Positions 5,853-10,698 of a stretch of 10,698 nucleotides of DNA are shown in pieces (the first letter of the stretch is position 1; each line of letters opens with the position of its first letter). The DNA is from Streptomyces violaceus (GTDB taxonomy: Bacteria > Actinomycetota > Actinomycetes > Streptomycetales > Streptomycetaceae). A program made the translations under genes and the position numbers. The DNA lies in assembly GCA_000715635.1 (NCBI GenBank), contig KL569119.1:48933-59630 (forward strand), written 5' to 3'. Below the pieces are notes generated by a model that worked only from the letters and a program-made list of their open reading frames with translations, had not been told where the DNA came from and searched no databases.

Positions 5853-8219
5853 ATGAGACCGCAGATGAAGGCAGTGCTCGGGGCCGTGACGGTCGGTACG
5901 GGAGCAGCGGCGACTGTCGCGCTCGGGCCCGTCACGAACTACGCGAGCGAGACTGTGCCTGGCTGGGCCCGGAACGGAGGCGTCGTTTGGGCGGTCTTCG
6001 CGGTTCTCGCCGTCGTGAGTGTCGGGCTTGCGCTCTTGAGTCGTCGCCTTGATGTGTCCTCTGCCGGGGCGACTGTCGCTCAGCGATCAGCCGAGGTTAT
6101 TGGCTCGGCACTGACGGCGGTGCGATTCACATCTCTGCGTCGTCCGCATGTCGACCCCGGTGCGGTGCACGGGATCGAGCCCGTACTCGGCGAGCTGTCG
6201 GAGCTACTCCGCCGGACGGACGGCCGGTTTGCGGTGGTGTGCGGTGCCGGGGGGTTCGGTAAGACGACGGTGGCCGCGACGCTGGCGGAGCAGGCCGAGA
6301 ACGCCGGGTACGCGGTCTTCTGGATCCGCTGGCAGGACAAGGACACCTTCGTCCTCCAGATGACGCAGGTCGCCGTCGAGTGCGGGTTGGATGAGGCGGA
6401 ACTCCAGGCCGCACGGACCGAACTCGTCTCGCTTCCCGATGCCGTATGGCGTCGGCTGAGCACCGCACACAAATGGCTCCTGGTCGTCGACAACGTCGAT
6501 CAGGCGGACAAGCTCAGCGAGGATGACGGCGCGGTCAGCGACTATCGCGGCTGGGTACGGCCGGACGGGGGCGGCCTGCTGCTTGTGACGAGCCGTGACA
6601 CCAGCCGGGAGACCTGGGGAGCGCGGGCGCACCTCGTCGAACTCTCCTCGCTCGACAGTCGGCCAGGAGCCCGGATCCTGTGTGCGGCTGCGCCGGAAGC
6701 CGGTTCGGCGGAGGAAGCGGAGAAACTGTCGGAGCGCTTGGGTGGCCTGCCGCTGGCGCTCCGTTCGGCCGGCACCTACCTCTCCCGGCCGGGCAGCCGA
6801 TACCGGACGTTCGACGACTACCGCAGCGCCCTGGACCGCGAGTTGCCAGCCCTGTTCGCCACGGCGGCACCCGCGCACCGTGATGCCGAAGCCGCGCGGC
6901 AAGCGGTGCGGCGCACCTGGGAAATGTCTCTCGATCAACTGGAGAGCGCGGGGTGCCGGGCGGCCAGGCCCCTGCTGCGGATGTTGTCCCTCCTCGCGGA
7001 CGCCCCGATCCCGCGTGCGTGGATCAGCCCAGGCCCGCTGCGGTCCGTCACCGGGCTGCGGCTGCGGCAGGTGGATGTGGAGGCCTCTCTGTCGGGGCTG
7101 CACCAGTACGGACTCCTCGGGTTCGCCGACCGGAAGCGGTACCCGCAGACGGACGCCCTTCAGATCCACCCCCTTGTGCGCGAGATCAGCGCGCTCCTTC
7201 TCGCATCGTCCCCGGGCGTCGACGTGGACGCCTGGAGGCAGGCGGCATTGCTGCGCACTGCCGAGCTTGCCGAGCGGATCACGAGCGAGAGCACCGACTG
7301 GTCGATGGCCCGCGTTCTGGCGCCACACGTACAGCTACTGTTCGGGCACACCTCCTCAGTCCCCGAGCCCCGGCTCCTGAACGTCAGGAGCCGCATCCTC
7401 CCAGCACTCTTCGCGGCCGGGGAGTTCGCCTCCGCCGCCTCCGTGGCCAGGGCTGTGTACGAAGCCGACCAAGCGGCCTCCGGATCTGATCACAGACGTA
7501 CGGACAAGAGCCGGCACGCCCTTTGCTCAGCCCTCAACCGCCTGGGGATGCACGCGGAGGCCACCGAGCTGCTGAGAGAAACCCTTGCCCGGCAGAACCA
7601 GGCACTGGGCGCCAACCACTACCGCGCCCTCCAGACCAAGCTCATGCTGGGAACCGCGCTCAGCAGCCTGCACCAACACGAGGAGGCCATCACGCTGGTC
7701 CGGGAGACGGCCGAGCAGCGCGGAAGGGCGCTGGGGCCGGACCATGACCTCACCCTCGCCAGCCGCAACATCCTCGGCAACGTGCTCAGTTACGCAGGGC
7801 GCTACGCGGAAGCAGCTGAGATACACCGACGCATACTCGAACTGCGACTCGCGGAACTCGGGCCCGATGCCCCGGTGGTCCTGCGGAGCCGGAACAACCT
7901 CGCTCTCGCGCTGGAGGGGCTCGGGCGGCATGCTGAGGCGGTCGAGCTTTTCCGGGACACGTTGCGGCGGCGAGAGAGCGCGTTCGGTCCCGACCACCCG
8001 GACAGCCTCGCCACACGGCACAATCTCGCTGTCGCGCTCCTCCCCCGAGGGCATCGTGACGAGGCCGTCGGCCTGCTGCGGCGGACGCTGGAAGGCCGGG
8101 AGCGGGTCCTTGGCTCCGATCACCCGGCCACGCTGTCCACACGAGGGCATCTTGAGTCCGCCATGGCCCAGCCGGCCAGGGGGGGATTACGCGGGTGGTG
8201 GCGCTCGAGGAGCCGATGA
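5853..8219 (+). CDS. Membrane-anchored STAND (NB-ARC-like) NTPase with TPR repeats
   Basis: This is a 788-residue protein from ATG 5853. Two hydrophobic segments (about residues 6-27 and 42-65) suggest an N-terminal membrane anchor with the rest in the cytoplasm. The nucleotide-binding domain shows a Walker A motif GAGGFGKTT (131-139, Lys137), a Walker B-like stretch LLVVDNVD (Asp213), a sensor stretch LLLVTSRD and GLPLAL (298-303), the order seen in NB-ARC/STAND proteins. IHPLVREI resembles the MHD motif. The C-terminus, about residues 550-767, is a run of kinesin-light-chain-type TPRs with a GxDHxxTL-like turn every 42 residues. STAND proteins switch on oligomerisation when the repeats sense a ligand or partner; many bacterial ones act in antiviral defence or in signalling. 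No enzymatic effector domain is visible here, so the effector may be the membrane segment or a separate protein. It lies between two nuclease genes. Confidence 0.88.
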   Translation: MRPQMKAVLGAVTVGTGAAATVALGPVTNYASETVPGWARNGGVVWAVFAVLAVVSVGLALLSRRLDVSSAGATVAQRSAEVIGSALTAVRFTSLRRPHVDPGAVHGIEPVLGELSELLRRTDGRFAVVCGAGGFGKTTVAATLAEQAENAGYAVFWIRWQDKDTFVLQMTQVAVECGLDEAELQAARTELVSLPDAVWRRLSTAHKWLLVVDNVDQADKLSEDDGAVSDYRGWVRPDGGGLLLVTSRDTSRETWGARAHLVELSSLDSRPGARILCAAAPEAGSAEEAEKLSERLGGLPLALRSAGTYLSRPGSRYRTFDDYRSALDRELPALFATAAPAHRDAEAARQAVRRTWEMSLDQLESAGCRAARPLLRMLSLLADAPIPRAWISPGPLRSVTGLRLRQVDVEASLSGLHQYGLLGFADRKRYPQTDALQIHPLVREISALLLASSPGVDVDAWRQAALLRTAELAERITSESTDWSMARVLAPHVQLLFGHTSSVPEPRLLNVRSRILPALFAAGEFASAASVARAVYEADQAASGSDHRRTDKSRHALCSALNRLGMHAEATELLRETLARQNQALGANHYRALQTKLMLGTALSSLHQHEEAITLVRETAEQRGRALGPDHDLTLASRNILGNVLSYAGRYAEAAEIHRRILELRLAELGPDAPVVLRSRNNLALALEGLGRHAEAVELFRDTLRRRESAFGPDHPDSLATRHNLAVALLPRGHRDEAVGLLRRTLEGRERVLGSDHPATLSTRGHLESAMAQPARGGLRGWWRSRSR
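7608..8150 (+). repeat. 126-base coding repeats (42-residue TPRs)
   Basis: Inside the STAND gene the codons for the GANH/GPDH/GPDA/GPDH/GSDH turns begin at 7608, 7734, 7860, 7986 and 8112, exactly 126 bases apart. Each unit has the pattern L-G-x-D-H, a helix with R-x-x-L/N-L-A-x-A-L, a G-R-x-x-E-A turn, and R-x-T-L-x-x-R. The copies have diverged and are not recent duplications. Confidence 0.85.
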
Positions 8220-8233
8220 GCGTTAGCCGATGA
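8211..8233 (+). repeat. Short direct repeat at the end of the STAND gene
   Basis: AGCCGATGA occurs at 8211-8219, including the STAND stop codon, and again at 8225-8233. An ATG overlapping the stop (ATGA, 8216-8219), preceded by GAGGAG at 8207-8212, looks like a coupled start. It reads only five codons before TGA at 8231, which may be a trace of a broken downstream gene start. Confidence 0.4.
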
Positions 8234-8581
8234 CAACGACCGCGGTCGGGACGTCGCAGGCTGCCGATGCGGTGCCGCCCCTAGCTGGCTGCTCCTCCGA
8301 GGCTGCCCGCGCTTCCTTCGCGCCGGGCACCATTCCGTCGGTAAGGAAGGCGAGCATCGCCACCGGGCACCGGGCTCGCACTTTCACGCAGGCAAGGGCA
8401 TTGGGCGTCCTCTGGACTGCCGACGAGTTCCAACGACTCCGCTGGCATCACGGCCATGGGGTACTTCGTCCGCGACCTGTGGAGCCTGTGCAATGCAGCC
8501 GAAGCCCTGGCAACCCTGTACCCATCGCCCTTTGCTCGCGCCGGAGAGTAGGGCGCAAGCGGCGCTGCTGCTGTTCTTAGT
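8220..8581. other. Gap after STAND gene; possible damaged 5' part of the next gene
   Basis: No frame is convincingly coding across this stretch. An ATG at 8230 opens 116 codons, but the product is a shifting low-complexity mix ending in Arg/Cys runs. From ATG 8456, in the same frame as the next gene, 31 protein-like codons (MGYFVRDLWSLCNAAEALAT onward) end at an amber TAG at 8549. From ATG 8493 another frame has good G/C third positions up to about 8630 and encodes a hydrophobic stretch (AALLLFLVWAYHSLY). This patchwork suggests a gene start broken by small indels. Confidence 0.35.
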
Positions 8582-9163
8582 GTGGGCGTACCACTCGCTC
8601 TATGGCTCGGGGGAGAGCCCTCAAGCTCGGCCTACGAGCGGCTGCGCGGTCGACTCCGACAGGCGACACCGCTACGCGTGGCCGTCAACTGGACCGGCCT
8701 GCTGAGAGCTTTGATTGTCCTTGAGTACCTGCGGGAAAACACCGACTACTCAAACGTGTTCCTCGCGCCCATGGGCACGGTCACCCTCTCCTGCCTGGGT
8801 GGATCGATCAGGGTATTCATTCGGGTGCACCGCTTGTGCGCGACGCTCGACGAACACGCCGCCGACATGATCGTGGAGCTGGAGAAGCAGCGCGCCCTGC
8901 CGGATGACAAGTGGGTAGAGCAGAGGTTCGTCGTGGAGAAGGCGTGGAACACCCTGCGCCGCACCCTGGTGAACAAGATCGACACAGCCCTAAGCGTCTC
9001 GGGGATTTTCGTGCTTCCCGGTGCGACGATCAATGAGTTGCACCACCAGGTGTACCGAGTGGTGCGAACATCCGGCGAGGACGACCGTGCCCGTCGCGAG
9101 GTGATCACGCGGCTCCGGATGCTGCGCATTGCTTGTGTCAGCCGCACGGACACTCTGGTGTGA
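8582..9163 (+). CDS. Unrecognised protein of about 193 residues; N-terminus uncertain
   Basis: The frame runs from GTG 8582 to TGA 9161-9163. From about 8660 onward third positions are G/C-rich and the translation is well mixed, so the C-terminal 165 or so residues are very likely real. I do not recognise the family. Visible traits are a hydrophobic helix near residues 34-48 (VAVNWTGLLRALIVLEYL), a basic amphipathic stretch (GGSIRVFIRVHRLCATLDEH), an acidic/basic helix (MIVELEKQRALPDD) and a mainly helical C-terminus ending CVSRTDTLV. No nuclease, kinase or transferase motif is visible. The start lacks a ribosome-binding site, and the frame is preceded at 8549 by a stop with protein-like sequence upstream, so the annotated N-terminus may be an artefact of gene damage. 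It follows the STAND gene on the same strand after about 360 bases and converges with the TOPRIM-containing gene. Confidence 0.6.
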   Translation: MGVPLALWLGGEPSSSAYERLRGRLRQATPLRVAVNWTGLLRALIVLEYLRENTDYSNVFLAPMGTVTLSCLGGSIRVFIRVHRLCATLDEHAADMIVELEKQRALPDDKWVEQRFVVEKAWNTLRRTLVNKIDTALSVSGIFVLPGATINELHHQVYRVVRTSGEDDRARREVITRLRMLRIACVSRTDTLV

Positions 9164-9191
9164 CTGACCAGTCGAGTCCGCAACTGGCCCG

Positions 9192-9212
9192 CCTGATGAC
9201 TCGCAGATCAGG
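9192..9212. terminator. Possible bidirectional terminator between convergent genes
   Basis: CCTGAT (9192-9197) and ATCAGG (9207-9212) form a 6-bp stem with a 9-base loop in the 57-base gap between two convergent genes. The position fits a terminator, but the stem is short and there is no T-run. Confidence 0.35.
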
Positions 9213-9220
9213 GGGAACCT

Positions 9221-9766
9221 CTAGGACGTAAGCAACTTGACGAGCCTCCCGAACTCCTTGTCCGTAGCCGCGAGCGCATCGACGTTGATCTCGCGTACTC
9301 GCTCTGCGATCTGGACTTGCCGCGATGCCTGGAGGTCGATCGAGGTCACGCCCAGCCATCTGTCGATCCAAGGTTCTACGACGATGATCTCGTGGTCATA
9401 GCCCTCAAGCTGTTCGACGTTGGGGAGGGCAGGCGCTCCTGCGAAGCCGTCGGCTATCACGACGATCGGTCCTGGGTTGATGCGAGCTGCGGCGGCGGCA
9501 ACGGGGGCGAGACCCATGAGCCCCGACGCTGCTACCACGTTCAGTTCACGTACCGCATCACCCCGCATGTGTAGGAGAAGGGCGATGCATCGGATGATGT
9601 ACACGTCACGCTCCCCCTCGACGACAAGCGTCAGCGGCGGTACGGACGTAGAGGGCCGCGGCACGACGGCAGCCTTGTACGGGACGAAGACATCGCCTCT
9701 TTCGGCCGCCTCCCGAAGCTTGAAGTTGAGCACCTCAACGAAGCCCACATCGGCGGCGTACTCCAT
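9221..9766 (-). CDS. TOPRIM-like domain protein; C-terminal half of a split nuclease gene
   Basis: From ATG 9764-9766 this encodes 181 residues. The core resembles a TOPRIM fold: strand plus acidic loop LVVEGERD (Glu50, Asp54), an alternating helix/strand part with NVVAASGLMG, then IVVIADGF with Asp106 where TOPRIM usually has DxD; here the second Asp is replaced by Phe. TOPRIM domains bind divalent metal in topoisomerases, primases and OLD-type nucleases. Reading upstream of this ATG in the same frame gives DLNVVLFERTD, which joins naturally to the end of the PD-(D/E)XK reading frame ending at 9793. So this is best read as the second half of one gene that has lost about one base near 9799-9801. 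Independent translation is still possible: GAGAGGA lies 5 bases before the ATG. Confidence is good for the fold and moderate for the family. Confidence 0.7.
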   Translation of the reverse strand: MEYAADVGFVEVLNFKLREAAERGDVFVPYKAAVVPRPSTSVPPLTLVVEGERDVYIIRCIALLLHMRGDAVRELNVVAASGLMGLAPVAAAAARINPGPIVVIADGFAGAPALPNVEQLEGYDHEIIVVEPWIDRWLGVTSIDLQASRQVQIAERVREINVDALAATDKEFGRLVKLLTS

Positions 9767-9771
9767 GTCAG

Positions 9772-9778
9772 TCCTCTC
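9772..9778 (-). promoter_or_regulatory. Possible ribosome-binding site before the TOPRIM half
   Basis: On the minus strand GAGAGGA ends 5 bases before the ATG at 9766. It would allow the C-terminal half to be made separately, 26 bases after the upstream stop. It may equally be coding sequence (FERTD) of the original fused gene. Confidence 0.4.
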
Positions 9779-9792
9779 GAAGAGGACAACGT

Positions 9793-10143
9793 TCAGATCC
9801 TGCCCACTTGTAGGGCGTCGACGGCGTCACCGCTGTAACCAGACATAGATATGAACACACCGAGAGTACCGACGAGTTTTCCGTCGACCTTGCCCTTGAA
9901 CTGGTAGATCGCGGAGGCGGGGACCGTGTTCTCCCACCACTTTGCCTCCAGCAGGCAGTAGCGACCCGCATGAAGGAAGGAGCCGTCCACTTCCTCACCT
10001 TTTGGGCGGAAGGAAGTGCGAGGCTCAAGATGCCCTTGGGGCAGGAGTTTGGTCAACCACTTCTCGAACCTGCGGCCACGGATCTGAGGAGTCATCCCAC
10101 TTGCCAGAGTCTCAAGGACGGTGAGCTCTCGGCGCAGGTCCAC
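9793..10143 (-). CDS. PD-(D/E)XK nuclease domain; N-terminal half of a split gene
   Basis: This encodes 116 residues from GTG 10141-10143, with GGAGGA 8 bases upstream. The nuclease core is plain: RRFEKWLTKLL, then EEVDGSF with Glu51 and Asp53, then CLLEAKWW with Glu66 and Lys68 (the E-x-K motif), then YQFKGKVDGKLVGTLGVFIS and GYSGDAVDAL. This matches restriction-endonuclase-like folds with the D-(x)n-ExK active site intact. The frame ends at TGA (9793-9795) right after VGRI, while the other frame continues the expected strand (DLNVVLF) into a TOPRIM-like half. The gene therefore looks like one PD-(D/E)XK-TOPRIM protein of about 308 residues disrupted by a one-base loss, or an unusual two-cistron version. 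It may target foreign DNA (inference from domain type and neighbours). Third-position G/C is somewhat lower than in the metabolic genes. Confidence 0.75.
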   Translation of the reverse strand: MDLRRELTVLETLASGMTPQIRGRRFEKWLTKLLPQGHLEPRTSFRPKGEEVDGSFLHAGRYCLLEAKWWENTVPASAIYQFKGKVDGKLVGTLGVFISMSGYSGDAVDALQVGRI

Positions 10144-10151
10144 GCGATCGA

Positions 10152-10157
10152 TCCTCC
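10152..10157 (-). promoter_or_regulatory. Ribosome-binding site of the split nuclease gene
   Basis: On the minus strand GGAGGA lies 8 bases before the GTG at 10143, fixing that start. Confidence 0.7.
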
Positions 10158-10170
10158 GGCTCAGAGTGCG

Positions 10171-10205
10171 GTGAGTTGCTTACGGCTGGAAGCTAGCAAC
10201 CTCAC
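10171..10205. promoter_or_regulatory. Inverted repeat upstream of the split nuclease gene
   Basis: GTGAGTTGCT (10171-10180) pairs with AGCAACCTCAC (10195-10205), giving ten base pairs with a single bulged C at 10200 and a 14-base loop. It lies 28-62 bases upstream of the start of the minus-strand nuclease gene, a fitting place for an operator or leader hairpin. A second small hairpin, CGCCT-TGAGG-AGGCG, sits at 10242-10256. No clear promoter boxes were found in 10144-10302. Confidence 0.4.
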
Positions 10206-10302
10206 GACACAGTACGTCGCTTGGCAGATCCTCCCTTGAGTCGCCTTGAGGAGGCGCAGCCGACGTCACCGCGTCCTCGGCCTTGAATCGGATTGCTGGC
10301 TA

Positions 10303-10322
10303 GAGGCCGTCCCGTAGGTGAT
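10303..10322. repeat. Possible terminal inverted repeat of the IS5-type element
   Basis: GAGGCCGTCCCGTAGGTGAT, just after CTAG (10300-10303), lies 47 bases beyond the transposase stop and resembles the GAGxC(T/C)GTCCCGTA ends I associate with actinobacterial IS5-family elements. The other end of the element is outside the window, so the match cannot be tested here. Confidence 0.35.
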
Positions 10323-10368
10323 CTTGGAGGCGATGCGGACGCGGGTGACCGGGCCGCAGTCGGCTCGG

Positions 10369-10698
10369 TTATCCGGTGAGGGCGAGGTTGTACAGGCGTG
10401 TAATGCCGAGCATGGCGTGGTGGACGCCGTCACCTTTCAGGCGGCAGTCGTGGAGGATCTTCCAGCCCTTCCGGCCGACTACCACGACCACGCGGGCGTC
10501 AGCGTCGATGACGACCTGGTGGGCGGTGGAGTACCGATAGTTCTTGGACTGCTCGGCAATGCTGCGGTCGCGGGTGGGCCCGCCGGCCCAGGGTGCCGGC
10601 CGCGGACTTCGACACACCGAATAATGGTGCTAGTTGCCGCAACGTCAGATTGGTCCGCCAGTACGCGGCGACCAGCAGCACACGGTCCGCCAGCGGCA
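10369..10698 (-). pseudogene. Decayed IS5-family transposase (5' end outside window)
   Basis: Read from the right edge, the first frame gives PLADRVLLVAAYWRTNLTLR and LAPLFGVSKSAA, the N-terminal helix-turn-helix region of an IS5-family DDE transposase. A deletion then jumps to GTL, and a frame change leads to PTRDRSIAEQSKNYRYST and HQVVIDADARVVVVVGR. The next expected stretch, holding later catalytic residues, is missing. The sequence resumes at KGWKILHDCRLKGDGVHHAM and ends LALTG with TAA at 10369-10371. About 110 codons are visible where a complete enzyme would need 250 or more. The catalytic triad cannot be complete, so it is inactive. It marks past transposition at this border of the accessory region. 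Confidence 0.85.

Noticed and set aside
6204..7328. Minus-strand open frame of 374 codons inside the STAND gene
   Set aside because: It lies antisense to well-defined NTPase motifs; long antisense frames are common in high-GC genes.
7608..8150. Regular 126-base period considered as a CRISPR or tandem DNA repeat
   Set aside because: The period reflects 42-residue protein repeats; the DNA copies are diverged and there are no spacer-like units.
8230..8580. Open frame of 116 codons after the STAND gene
   Set aside because: No ribosome-binding site, poor third-position bias and a low-complexity tail; treated as non-coding or damaged DNA.
9793..9802. Programmed ribosomal frameshift at the nuclease split
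   Set aside because: No slippery heptamer or obvious downstream structure was seen; a one-base loss or sequence error is simpler, though not proven.

Overview
The window is high-GC DNA with strong G/C bias at third codon positions, frequent GTG starts and purine-rich Shine-Dalgarno sites. It contains a PucR-type regulator of the streptomycete style. All this points to an actinomycete chromosome, most likely Streptomyces or a close relative. This is inferred from composition and protein style; there is no rRNA or tRNA in the window to place it further.

Left part (1-3165), ordinary metabolic DNA: the 3' part of a PucR-family regulator gene (cut by the window edge), a 259-base gap, then a PLP-dependent fold-III decarboxylase of the diaminopimelate/ornithine decarboxylase family. 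A 68-residue two-helix membrane protein follows 24 bases later. The last two look like one transcription unit, and the regulator is a plausible controller of it.

Middle junction (3166-3594): a decayed tyrosine-recombinase (integrase) gene. Recognisable integrase segments lie in order but with a large internal deletion and a hairpin-bearing insert. It lies at the border between the metabolic genes and the accessory region, so it may be the scar of the element that brought in the DNA to its right.

Right part (3595-10143), an accessory region that looks like a defence island. It holds a solitary Mrr-like restriction endonuclease with long coiled coils (minus strand). After about 650 bases without a convincing gene comes a membrane-anchored STAND (NB-ARC-like) NTPase with C-terminal tetratricopeptide repeats (plus strand). 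Next is an unrecognised protein of about 190 residues whose N-terminus appears damaged. Last is a nuclease gene (minus strand) that combines a PD-(D/E)XK domain and a TOPRIM-like domain and is split in two by what looks like a single-base frameshift.

Right edge (10300-10698): the decayed 3' part of an IS5-family transposase gene on the minus strand, with internal deletions, running out of the window.

The most interesting points are the split PD-(D/E)XK/TOPRIM gene, the STAND-TPR protein with its unknown partner between two nuclease genes, and the integrase and transposase scars on either side. A defence role is inferred from domain types and neighbourhood; nothing in the sequence proves it.
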